Shown here in pieces: positions 55,992 to 64,000 of a stretch of DNA of 64,000 nucleotides. Positions within the stretch are counted from its first letter, which is position 1; every line of letters starts with the position of its first letter. The translations under genes were made by a program, and so were the position numbers. Where the stretch lies: NCBI RefSeq assembly GCF_004752005.1, contig NZ_CP038493.1:62001-126000 (forward strand). Direction: 5' to 3'. Source of the stretch: Thalassotalea sp. HSM 43 (GTDB lineage Bacteria; Pseudomonadota; Gammaproteobacteria; Enterobacterales; Alteromonadaceae). The notes under the pieces are model-generated. The model saw only the letters and a program-made list of their open reading frames with translations, was not told the DNA's origin and did no database searches.

Positions 55992-57731
55992 TTAGGCATT
56001 GTAGATTTCCATCTGATTTAACAATTGCGCGACTTTTGGGCGTTTAATTTTTCGTGTTGTCGAGCGCGGCAAAGGCTGTTTGAGCACCACTATTTTGTGT
56101 GGTCGTTTAAATGCTGATAATTGCTGAGCGTTTTGGCTGATCGCTTCAATGATTTGATTCTTTTTGGCTTGATATTCAATGTCAGATAAGTTTTGAATAT
56201 CTTCTTTTGCGACGGCGACTGCACAGACTAACGGTTTCCCTTTTTGCATGCCTTGGCCGCCGATGATGGCAACCACACACCCCTCTTGAATATATTTATG
56301 ATGCAGTAACACTGGCTCTATTTGCTCAGGTTGAATATTTTGCCCATCGCCAAGCACAATGGTATTTTTCTTACGACCAGTAATGTATAAAAACCCGTCC
56401 CGGTCGATATAACCTAAATCGCCGGTGTGCAACCAATTGTCGGTATCGATTGTTTGCTCCGTCAATCGCTCATCCTGATGATATCCGCGCATAACATGAT
56501 GACCTCGGGTAGCGATTTCACCAACCTTGTCGCCGGCAATAGGGTCTTGTGGAATGATTTTAACCTCACAGCCAGGGATCGGTTTACCAACCGAACCAAA
56601 ACGATTGCTGTTTGGTGTATTGGTAGCAATGACAGGGCTAGTCTCGGTTAATCCATAGCCCTGATAAATCGTAAAACCAAGTCGACTAAAAAACTTTAAG
56701 GTGCGAATATCCAACGGTGCTCCACCGCAGGAAAAATGTTTGAAGTTAGCACCGAATTGGCGGTGCAGTGGCGCAAACAAACGCTTACGCATTGATAAGG
56801 GCAACCATTTTGCGCAGCCGTACATAAGGTTAAACAGGCCCCTTGCTCGATACCCTTTGGCAGCAACTTTGGCAACAATGGATTTTTTTAACAAACTCAG
56901 AAAAAGAGGGACGACCAATAAAAACGTCGCCTTTTGGTTGCGCATTGTCGCTAATAAATCGTCAGGAATAAGGCTGCCTAAATAACAGACCTGTCCCCCG
57001 CCCCATAACACCCCCAGTAAGCCGGCCGACAATTCGAATAAATGATGCAATGGTAAAATCGATACACAGACTTCATGGCCATCGGTTTGCATCAGTTTAT
57101 TTAGGTTTTCAACTTGTCCAAAAAGGTTTTTATAGCTGATTTCTACCCCTTTAAACTTACCCGTAGTACCTGAGGTATAACAGATTAGTGCGGTCGAATT
57201 TAAGGTCATCGAGTTACTAGCAAACTGACTAGAAATTGCTTGCAGTTGCAAGGGCAAATGCGCATCTATATTAAAAACAGTTAGACTATTGGCACTTTGC
57301 TTAGCCACTTTATCGGCAACTGAAATTGTTTGCTCTGAGGCCAATAACAAGGCTGGGTTAGCATCATTGATAACCAGTAACAATTCAACTTCCGTTAACT
57401 TAGGATCAACCGGTACGACAATCGCGCCTACCGCCAAAACAGCAAAAAAACACAACGCCCAATACGGCCTTGCTTCAGTTAAAATAGCAACTTTGTCTCC
57501 CGCTTTGATGCCGTTGTACTGCAACAAATTGGCGAACTTTTTTGTTTGCTCGACAAGCTGACGATATGTCAATGTTTCATCCATGTCCTGCTGACCACCT
57601 TGATTGTGTTTAGTCAGCGCAATCTGGTGACAATAACGACGTCCTTTGTTGGTCAATATAGCGGCAAAGTCTAACGCGATATCCTGCTGACCATCACGTG
57701 CCATTTTTGCAAATACCCTTGCTGTGTCCAT
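55992..57731 (-). CDS. AMP-dependent acyl ligase/synthetase
   Basis: A 579-aa ANL-superfamily enzyme. ATP loop YTSGTTGKFKG (about residues 188-198), GYGLTETSP, the hinge TGDLGYIDRDGFLYITGRKK and the C-terminal Lys in RSTTRKIKRP are present. It activates a carboxylate as acyl-AMP and passes it to CoA or, given the ACP next to it, to the carrier protein. No membrane segment is expected apart from one hydrophobic loop. It is the first gene of a four-gene set. Confidence 0.85.
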   Translation of the reverse strand: MDTARVFAKMARDGQQDIALDFAAILTNKGRRYCHQIALTKHNQGGQQDMDETLTYRQLVEQTKKFANLLQYNGIKAGDKVAILTEARPYWALCFFAVLAVGAIVVPVDPKLTEVELLLVINDANPALLLASEQTISVADKVAKQSANSLTVFNIDAHLPLQLQAISSQFASNSMTLNSTALICYTSGTTGKFKGVEISYKNLFGQVENLNKLMQTDGHEVCVSILPLHHLFELSAGLLGVLWGGGQVCYLGSLIPDDLLATMRNQKATFLLVVPLFLSLLKKSIVAKVAAKGYRARGLFNLMYGCAKWLPLSMRKRLFAPLHRQFGANFKHFSCGGAPLDIRTLKFFSRLGFTIYQGYGLTETSPVIATNTPNSNRFGSVGKPIPGCEVKIIPQDPIAGDKVGEIATRGHHVMRGYHQDERLTEQTIDTDNWLHTGDLGYIDRDGFLYITGRKKNTIVLGDGQNIQPEQIEPVLLHHKYIQEGCVVAIIGGQGMQKGKPLVCAVAVAKEDIQNLSDIEYQAKKNQIIEAISQNAQQLSAFKRPHKIVVLKQPLPRSTTRKIKRPKVAQLLNQMEIYNA

Positions 57732-58232
57732 AAAAGGATCTCCACATTATCCTGGTAAAATAACGTTGCATCTTTCATGCCAAACAAGGTCTTTCTATTA
57801 ACAATTGATTTACATAGTTATTTTTCAGAAGCTAGATGGGTTTTAGCAATGTAAATGTACAGATATGCCAATGACTTCCAGCATATATGTACATTGCTGT
57901 TGCTACCGTTATGCCTATAGCGCCAATATTTTTTAAGCAAATACGCAAAAAACACACTGCAAAGATACAGAAACTCAAAACAGGTATTAATAGCGACATC
58001 CTATTGATAAATGCATACATAAATGTAGGCATGCTCGCACATTTTTGTATTTAAACGCCTATGCGCGATCATTGCAGGCATTGTCGACTTGAGGAAATAA
58101 AACGCATAAAAACAAAAGCTTGCGCATAAAACCAATGATTTGGAACAGCCTTTGCTCTAGTGATTACGTGGCTTAATGAGCCATGAAGCAGACCACAATT
58201 GACTGCTTTTAATCTGAACAGGAGTTAATACT
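57732..58232. other. Divergent intergenic region
   Basis: About 500 bp between the ligase and the hydrolase, which are transcribed in opposite directions. It contains the imperfect inverted repeat at 57845-57898. A 66-codon frame (57832-58032, minus) lacks a ribosome-binding site and is not supported. Confidence 0.5.
57845..57898. repeat. Imperfect 18-bp inverted repeat
   Basis: AGCAATGT(AAATGT)ACAGATATGC pairs with GCATATATGTACATTGCT apart from a six-base insertion and one mismatch. It lies about 115 bp upstream of the acyl-ligase gene and could be an operator. Confidence 0.5.
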
Positions 58233-59543
58233 ATGAAACGCTTAATCTCTTTTATGCTCAGTGTGCTGGTATCACTAACCACTTGGGCCAACTACCAAGA
58301 ATTTTATGTTAACCAAGAAAAACTGCCCTTCACGGCACTAGACAATGCCAAAGCTTATTATGGTGTTTTTAATAAAGCTGGTTACCGCATCGAAGTTCCT
58401 GATGATTGGAATGGCGAACTGGTAATGTGGGCACATGGGTTTCGCCGTATGGGAACCCTGGAATTAACGGTCGACAACCACCCAATGCGTGCCTTTTTGA
58501 TTTCTCAAGGTTATGCCTGGGCGGCCTCATCATATAGCCGCAACGACTACGATGTCAGCACCGCTGTGCAAGACACTTTGGCATTGATGAAGCGGTTTAA
58601 TGGATTGGTGGGAAAACCCAGTAAAGCCTACATGACGGGACTGTCTATGGGGGGCCATGTGAGCGCCATCATGATTGAACAATTTCCTCAGATGTTTGCC
58701 GGTGCTATGCCTGTCTGCGGGGCATTAAATGACTATGAAAACTTTGACTTTATTTTGGATTTCAACCTTGGTGCACAGCAATTAGCATTAGGTAGTTCTA
58801 TCTTTCCGGTACAGCCTGAAACATACGTCACTCAAACCGTACCTAGTATCAAGCAAAACCTACAATCACAACCTGGTGGTTGGCCGGTATTGTTAAATCA
58901 ACAAGGTGAAAAGTTCCGTAACTTGGTGATGATGCAATCTGGTGGCGTTCGTCCAAATTTTATTGAAGGCTTTATTTTTTGGAATAGCTTTCCCGACATT
59001 GGCACGGGACCTGGTAACTTTGTTTTTGATCTTGGCTTAAGCAATGGTGTTCTGCCAAGAAATCCCGGCATAGTCGCCTCCAACGACGATGTGATTTATC
59101 AACTAGACGCGGATCCAACATTAACGGCAGAAGAACAAGCTTTTAATGACGCCATCTATCGCCTCACATTAGCGCCACAAACCCATACTGAAAACGGTTT
59201 ATCCCAAGTTCCTGTGGTTAACGGCGACATTAAAATCCCGGTACTTACCATGCATAATTTGGGCGACCTATACGTACCGTTTAAAAGCCAAATTGATTAT
59301 GCCAAACGGGTACAGTCTCACGGCAAAAGTGATTTATTGGTCACTCGAGCGTATCGCGGTGTGTTGCATTGTGACTTTACCGCTCAAGAAATGGTGCGCT
59401 CATTTTTAGATCTTGTCGAATGGGTCGAAACCGGTAATAAACCAGTAGGAGATGATTTACTTGACCAGGCTAACGTCGCGGCCAACGATTTTGGTTGTCA
59501 GTTTACCGACGGGTATCACTTGCTTGGCACGCCTTGCCCTTAG
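58233..59543 (+). CDS. Exported alpha/beta hydrolase
   Basis: A 436-aa secreted hydrolase with signal peptide (MKRLISFMLSVLVSLTTWA-N). The nucleophile elbow is Ser138 in TGLSMGGH, and MWAHGFRR is the oxyanion-side HG motif. A late Asp in MHNLGDLYVPF and a His in RGVLHCDFTAQE fit the catalytic triad positions. The C-terminus has two Cys (FGCQF, GTPCP) that may pair. The general type is esterase/lipase or peptidase; the substrate is unknown. The ribosome-binding site is CAGGAG. Confidence 0.82.
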   Translation: MKRLISFMLSVLVSLTTWANYQEFYVNQEKLPFTALDNAKAYYGVFNKAGYRIEVPDDWNGELVMWAHGFRRMGTLELTVDNHPMRAFLISQGYAWAASSYSRNDYDVSTAVQDTLALMKRFNGLVGKPSKAYMTGLSMGGHVSAIMIEQFPQMFAGAMPVCGALNDYENFDFILDFNLGAQQLALGSSIFPVQPETYVTQTVPSIKQNLQSQPGGWPVLLNQQGEKFRNLVMMQSGGVRPNFIEGFIFWNSFPDIGTGPGNFVFDLGLSNGVLPRNPGIVASNDDVIYQLDADPTLTAEEQAFNDAIYRLTLAPQTHTENGLSQVPVVNGDIKIPVLTMHNLGDLYVPFKSQIDYAKRVQSHGKSDLLVTRAYRGVLHCDFTAQEMVRSFLDLVEWVETGNKPVGDDLLDQANVAANDFGCQFTDGYHLLGTPCP

Positions 59544-59636
59544 CAATCCTTTGCTAAAAAAAGCTTTGAGCCAATAGTCTAGTACGATTACCGCAATTAG
59601 GCGCTGCAATATAATAATAAGGGAATCTGTACTAGG

Positions 59637-60281
59637 CTATATCAAGCCTTTCTCTATGGCCAATAACACTGCTCTGGTACGATCCCGCACACCGAGTTTT
59701 GATAAGACGTTTGATACATGATTTTTGATGGTGCCTTGTGATTTGCACAACATGTCAGCAATTTCCTTATTCGAGCAACCGCTGGCCATCAAAGATAGTA
59801 CTTCTTTTTCGCGAATAGACAACGGCTCAATCATATCGGGCTTTTCAAAGTCTGAGCGGATGTGTTGCATACCAGACAATAAACGTTCGGTTATGGCGGG
59901 TTGCACTAATCGTTGCCCCGCATGCACAGACTTAATCGCATCAATCAAGGTATCTAACGACACATCTTTTAAAAGATACCCTTTTGCGCCGTTAGCAATA
60001 CCTTTTAATATCAAGTCGTGATCATCAAACGTGGTTAAAATAATGACCGGTGTGGCTATGTTCTGTTGCTTTAACAGCGCTAACGCCTCTATACCATTCA
60101 TCACTGGCATCGATATATCCAATAAAATTACATCGATTTCGTGACTTTCTAGGGCGCCGATGATCTGACTGCCGTCACTGGCTTCAGCAATAACAGACAC
60201 CTCCTCGCTCAAATCGAGTAAACTTTTAATACCCGCGCGAACCAAGGCTTGATCATCTACAAGCAAGACACCGATAGTCAA
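59637..60281 (-). CDS. NarL/LuxR-type response regulator
   Basis: A 214-aa regulator with receiver (VLLVDDQALVRAG; Asp in VILLDISMPVMNG; Lys in LLKDVSLD) and a LuxR-type helix-turn-helix (LSIREKEVLSLMASGCSNKEIADML, read in parts; GTIKNHVSNVLSKLGVRDR). It follows the kinase gene by 37 nt and is its partner. Confidence 0.93.
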   Translation of the reverse strand: MTIGVLLVDDQALVRAGIKSLLDLSEEVSVIAEASDGSQIIGALESHEIDVILLDISMPVMNGIEALALLKQQNIATPVIILTTFDDHDLILKGIANGAKGYLLKDVSLDTLIDAIKSVHAGQRLVQPAITERLLSGMQHIRSDFEKPDMIEPLSIREKEVLSLMASGCSNKEIADMLCKSQGTIKNHVSNVLSKLGVRDRTRAVLLAIEKGLI

Positions 60282-60318
60282 AGTTGGACTCCTTTACGAG
60301 TAGTATCAAGCAACATGT

Positions 60319-61470
60319 TTAGGCCTCTGCTTTGACAAATAAACTGGGAAACGTCATTGCAATCTTTAGACCTTTATCCATATTAAACTGCACTTGACCA
60401 TGGGCGTTATCAACACGCTCTTTGATGCCGTTCAGACCATTACCAAAGTTCAATTTTTTACGTACTTTGCCATTATCAGCCATATCGACATGCAAGCCGT
60501 CATCTTGACGCCATACCTTAAGATAGAAATGTGAAGCTCCGCTGTGCCTTAAGGTATTGGTCATCGCTTCAATGATGCAATGCAGCACGTCACGAGCTAA
60601 CGCCACTTCTTCAATATGAAAGTCTGTTTCGATGGATTTCTCAACCTGTAATCCAGGCAAGCCAGCAACTATGCTGTCGAGCATCTCATTAAAGTCCAGT
60701 TGCTGGTTTTCTTTAAGCGAACTTACCGCTTCACGGACATCACTCAATAATAATTTCGCTAAGTGTCGACACTGAGCAACCCGCTGTTTCGCATCGCCTT
60801 CACAGGTAAGCTCAGCTACCTGCAAATTAATGCTTAGCGCCGTTAAGTGATGGCCTAACAGGTCGTGTAAGTCACGAGCAATACGACTGCGTTCATTCAA
60901 ACGACTGGTACTGGCTAACAGGCGCTGTGTCGACAGCAATTCATTGTTAACTCGTTGCAATTGCAAAGAATTACGCTCCGCTTTTTGTGTCTGGTAACTC
61001 ATTAAAATTGAAAACAAATGAAAGCAACCAAACAACATGGCTTGGATCACCACATTGCTTTCGTTCCAATAATAACTCGACAAGCCAAACCAACAGACAA
61101 TCACCACGGTGGTGACTAACATGGTTCGTGCTAACGAAAGAAAATAGGACAGCTTTGCCACCCATATGATGGTTAAAATCGATGTGAAGTTAAGTGGGAT
61201 CAGCAATAACACCGCAAACGCTGCCGCGAGCATCAACAATAACAGGCCTATCTGTGCGGGTTCATTTTGCGTTGCGTCGGCACTTTTATGAATAGCAATG
61301 AAACAGGCTAAATATACGGTAAAGGCGAGCATCACCCAGTAGCTGCTGGCTTTATATTCAATTGGCGCATCATTGAGCCAATACAAACTAATACCAGCGA
61401 TAACCAACACCGTGCTTACACCAGCCATCACGCCATGATGTGCACCTAACCATGTCACTAGCTTTTTCAA
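60319..61470 (-). CDS. Sensor histidine kinase, HisKA_3 (DesK/NarX-like)
   Basis: A 383-aa kinase with about five N-terminal membrane helices (residues about 10-160), a dimerisation/H-box segment ERSRIARDLHDLLGHHLTAL (about 195-214), N-box IIEAMTNTLRHSG and G-box NGLNGIKERV. Few extracellular residues are seen, so the signal is probably within the membrane, as for DesK-like kinases. It is divergent from the DUF2306-like gene, a candidate target. Confidence 0.88.
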   Translation of the reverse strand: MKKLVTWLGAHHGVMAGVSTVLVIAGISLYWLNDAPIEYKASSYWVMLAFTVYLACFIAIHKSADATQNEPAQIGLLLLMLAAAFAVLLLIPLNFTSILTIIWVAKLSYFLSLARTMLVTTVVIVCWFGLSSYYWNESNVVIQAMLFGCFHLFSILMSYQTQKAERNSLQLQRVNNELLSTQRLLASTSRLNERSRIARDLHDLLGHHLTALSINLQVAELTCEGDAKQRVAQCRHLAKLLLSDVREAVSSLKENQQLDFNEMLDSIVAGLPGLQVEKSIETDFHIEEVALARDVLHCIIEAMTNTLRHSGASHFYLKVWRQDDGLHVDMADNGKVRKKLNFGNGLNGIKERVDNAHGQVQFNMDKGLKIAMTFPSLFVKAEA

Positions 61471-61698
61471 ACGTAAACCTCGCTAACATTTTCTATACGT
61501 AAACTGACTTAACAATCGACACGCAATGTAAAAACAATGTAAAAGCACTGCCAAAGTAATGTAAATAGTATGACCTAATTCGCATCGTTTAAAAATAGGC
61601 CAAAAGTCATGGTTTCAATTAATGACTTTTGGCACAAGGCAAATCACTTACAATTTTTTAACATAACCACAATGATAAAGATGGATTGGAGACATCCT

Positions 61699-62538
61699 AT
61701 GTTAAGTGGTTTACATCAAGTGTTACTTTACACCCATATTATTGCTGGCAGTATTGCCTTGATCGTGTTTTGGCTACCAGCCTTAAATCGCAAAGGTAGC
61801 AAACAACATAAAAAAATCGGTCGTATATATCTTGCCATCATGTATTTGCTTTCCATTTCTGGGGTAGTGATGTCGTTAATGGTTCTCGTTGATCCCATGG
61901 CGATTCGTCAACAGGTGCCGCAATCGAGTGGCGAACAAGCTCTGTCCTTTATAGAGCAGCAACGTATGGTGGCTTTATTCTTGCTCACCCTATCCATTTT
62001 GGTGCTAAGTAACGCCCGTCAAGGCTACTTAAGCGTGAAATACAAATCTGATTTAACCCAGTTGCGTACGCCAACTCATGTCGCCCTCATCATCAGTTTG
62101 CCTTTAGTGTCGGCCGCGCTAATGTATATCGGCATATTGACGATGCAACCGCTTTTCTTAATATTTGCTGTGGTTGGCTTAGGCAATGGTATTGGCATGA
62201 TAAGGTTTGTCATGCAACGCCAACACCAGTCAAAAGATTGGCTGATTTGTCATCTTAACAATCTTATTGGTACCGGTATCGGCATCTATACCGCATTCTT
62301 CGCTTTCGGTGCACGTCAGTTTTTAAGCCAACTATTGCCTGGTCTATGGATGCTCGTGCCATGGATATTACCCGCGGTTATCGGTATCGCCGTGACTCGT
62401 AGATTGACGAAACGTTATCAGCAGTCAAAACCGCAAACACAAACACAAAACCAAACACTACCTAGTGCACAACAACGAGTCAGTAAAAAAGACACGGCGG
62501 TCATTTCCAATCAACCACTACCGCAGAAAAGCTCCTAA
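61699..62538 (+). CDS. DUF2306-like multi-pass membrane protein
   Basis: A 279-aa membrane protein with about seven helices. The start at 61699 is chosen for GGAG seven bases upstream and because the protein then begins MLSGLHQVLLYTHIIAGSIAL, as in its family; the frame extends to 61609. HxxAG in helix 1 and KQHKKIGRIYL after it are typical of DUF2306/cytochrome-b-like small membrane proteins. The Gln-rich C-terminal tail is likely cytoplasmic. The function is unknown. Confidence 0.7.
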   Translation: MLSGLHQVLLYTHIIAGSIALIVFWLPALNRKGSKQHKKIGRIYLAIMYLLSISGVVMSLMVLVDPMAIRQQVPQSSGEQALSFIEQQRMVALFLLTLSILVLSNARQGYLSVKYKSDLTQLRTPTHVALIISLPLVSAALMYIGILTMQPLFLIFAVVGLGNGIGMIRFVMQRQHQSKDWLICHLNNLIGTGIGIYTAFFAFGARQFLSQLLPGLWMLVPWILPAVIGIAVTRRLTKRYQQSKPQTQTQNQTLPSAQQRVSKKDTAVISNQPLPQKSS

Positions 62539-62624
62539 CAAAAGCAAGTAACACTAATTACGTCAAACTAATAACGTCAAATGAGCGTTGATAAGCAATT
62601 AAAGTAACGAATTAAGGATTTAAG

Positions 62625-63620
62625 ATGTTAAGAACAACCATTGGACTCACCCTGATTTTAGCAAGCTCTGCGATTGCAACCGAAGCCATTGATGCATTGC
62701 ATTTAAAGCAATATGACAAAGCCAAGACATTGTTGCTGCAGCAGCCTGATAGCCTCGATAAGCTATTTTATCTTGGTCAGATAGCCTATTTTGAAAAAGA
62801 TTTAGATAAAGCTGAGCAATATTTTCAACAAGTTGTTGATAATGACAACGCCAATGCAGAACAACACTATTGGCTTGCCAAAGTGTCACTGAGCCAAGCC
62901 GCTAATGCATCAATATTTTCGGCACCAGGGTATGCGCGCACTGCCAAACAACATTTTGAAGAATCACTGCATATCAACCCTAAACACCAAGGCAGTTTAA
63001 AAGGTCTTATTCGATTTTATCTGCATGTCCCTGGGATAGCCGGCGGCTCTGTCGATAAAGCGGAGCAATATGCGCGACGACTGCAAAATGTTGACCAAAT
63101 AGAAGGCAGCATGGCATTGCTTAACATCTATGAGCATGATGACAATGAACAAGCACTTACGACAACATTGGCGCACACGCTACAACAACACCCGAACAAC
63201 GCCAGAGTGCTAACCAAAGCAGGTTTTATTTACCAACAGCGCCAAGACTATCGCTTAGCATTCGACTATTTTAGCCAAGCAAGTGCGCAATATAATCAAA
63301 GCCAAGAGAGCAGCTATGCCCTATCCGCTTTATACCAATTAGGCAAAACGGCGGTGTTATCAGGACAAAACTTGAGTGCTGGACAACAAGCATTGCAATC
63401 CTATTTAAAACAGCCTGAGTCGCCAGTGACGAGCGATTTATCAATTGAGTTACCCAGTGCTGCTTGGGCGCATTATCGCTTAGCACAAGTGTTGGCGTTA
63501 ACGGATCAAACACATCGCGCGCAAGCACATCTGCGTCAATCAAAATTGCGCAATAGTGACGACAAGGCGCTTGAAAAGCGATTAAAACAAGAAGCTAAAA
63601 AATTAAACATCAGCTTATGA
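62625..63620 (+). CDS. Exported TPR-repeat protein
   Basis: A 331-aa periplasmic protein with signal peptide (TTIGLTLILASSAIA) and at least four TPR-like repeats (DKLFYLGQIAYFEKDLDKAEQYF, AEQHYWLAKVSLSQ, AKQHFEESLHINPKHQGS, VLTKAGFIYQQRQDYRLAFDYF, read in parts). It has no catalytic motif. It lies 86 bp after the DUF2306-like gene and may be cotranscribed with it. It probably mediates protein-protein contacts. Confidence 0.75.
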   Translation: MLRTTIGLTLILASSAIATEAIDALHLKQYDKAKTLLLQQPDSLDKLFYLGQIAYFEKDLDKAEQYFQQVVDNDNANAEQHYWLAKVSLSQAANASIFSAPGYARTAKQHFEESLHINPKHQGSLKGLIRFYLHVPGIAGGSVDKAEQYARRLQNVDQIEGSMALLNIYEHDDNEQALTTTLAHTLQQHPNNARVLTKAGFIYQQRQDYRLAFDYFSQASAQYNQSQESSYALSALYQLGKTAVLSGQNLSAGQQALQSYLKQPESPVTSDLSIELPSAAWAHYRLAQVLALTDQTHRAQAHLRQSKLRNSDDKALEKRLKQEAKKLNISL

Positions 63621-63704
63621 TCAAAGCTATGGTGTACAATTGAACAGCACAAGGAGTATGAGGAATAACAAGTTTGATGACGCAAGTATGGCAGCCTAAA
63701 GACA

Positions 63705-64000
63705 ATGAGTAGTGAGCACAATCAACAACAAATAACCTTGCTTATTGGTCCACCTGGTTGTGGTAAATCGACCTTTGCGAAAAAGCTGCATGGCTTTCAC
63801 ATCTCCTCAGACACCATTGTCGAGAGGCTCTGCAGACAGCACCATATTAACTACCGCCAGTTTTTTGAGCTTGCGACGAACCACCCGATACGCATTCGCC
63901 ATCAGCACTTGTTTCAAAAACGTATTGCCCAGTCAAAACACCATGATTTAGTGGTGTGGGATTTAACCAATTTAACTCGCTCAGATCGACAACGCGCGAT
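63705..64000 (+). CDS. P-loop kinase, polynucleotide-kinase-like (partial)
   Basis: The start of a P-loop ATPase cut by the right edge. Walker A is IGPPGCGKST (about residues 14-23), followed by ISSDTIVERL and VWDLTNLTRSDRQRA; the D-x-T-N-x-x-R pattern is that of the AAA_33/T4 polynucleotide kinase-like group. The ATG at 63705 is the first in this frame. Without the C-terminus the substrate (nucleic acid or small molecule) cannot be told. Confidence 0.7.
   Translation, partial: MSSEHNQQQITLLIGPPGCGKSTFAKKLHGFHISSDTIVERLCRQHHINYRQFFELATNHPIRIRHQHLFQKRIAQSKHHDLVVWDLTNLTRSDRQRA

Noticed and set aside
57832-58032. 66-codon hydrophobic minus-strand frame
   Set aside because: It overlaps an inverted repeat and AT-rich spacer, has no Shine-Dalgarno sequence, and its composition looks like a chance frame.

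Overview
The window looks like chromosomal DNA from a marine gammaproteobacterium of the Alteromonadales, most likely a Colwellia/Thalassotalea-like organism. This rests on moderate-to-low GC, the protein families present (MipA/OmpV with DUF3019, a GlyGly-CTERM subtilase, a two-recombinase element) and the gene order of the translation/secretion superoperon. Family-level placement is inference from gene content, not a phylogeny.

Layout. The backbone is the classical gammaproteobacterial cluster yhbY | rlmE-ftsH-folP-glmM-(tpiA)-secG-tRNA-Leu(GAG) ... rimP-nusA-infB-rbfA-truB-rpsO ... pnp-nlpI, all on the minus strand except yhbY. In E. coli these genes are nearly contiguous; here the cluster is opened at two places. 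Between rpsO and pnp (about 4.6-17.1 kb) sit a LysR regulator, a complete seven-gene MoxR/Bat (aerotolerance-type) operon, a DUF1254/DUF1214 exported protein, a Tat-type class V aminotransferase-fold protein, and two decayed genes (a cupin and a serine hydrolase). Between tRNA-Leu and rimP (about 24.1-46.7 kb) sit an FGE-like protein, a PagL-like lipid A deacylase, small lipoproteins, a MipA/DUF3019/two-component operon divergent from a very large subtilisin-like protease, an APC-like membrane protein, an RhlE-type helicase, and a 7.3-kb integrative element.

The integrative element (about 39.48-46.77 kb) is the most unusual part. A P4-type integrase lies beside the 3' end of tRNA-Leu(GAG). 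A 25/26-base copy of the tRNA 3' end is found at the far side, and repeated GTACTACT-type motifs lie near both ends. Inside are AlpA, a protein of unknown function, a helix-turn-helix/Cys-pair protein and two further tyrosine recombinases, one of which is clearly FimB/FimE-like. Next to the FimB-like gene is a 1.95-kb cassette bounded by 61-bp inverted repeats (59/61 identical). It holds a self-contained transcription unit (promoter, two exported-protein genes, terminator). This is a good candidate for an invertible or exchangeable cassette system.

Right of yhbY is a compact acyl-carrier pathway (acyl/AMP ligase, thioester-reductase-like SDR, Sfp-type phosphopantetheinyl transferase, free-standing ACP). 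It is followed by an exported alpha/beta hydrolase, a NarL-type two-component pair, a multi-pass membrane protein, a TPR protein and the start of a P-loop kinase. The left edge cuts a zinc-metallopeptidase-like gene that follows nlpI; a rho-independent terminator is embedded in its signal-peptide codons.
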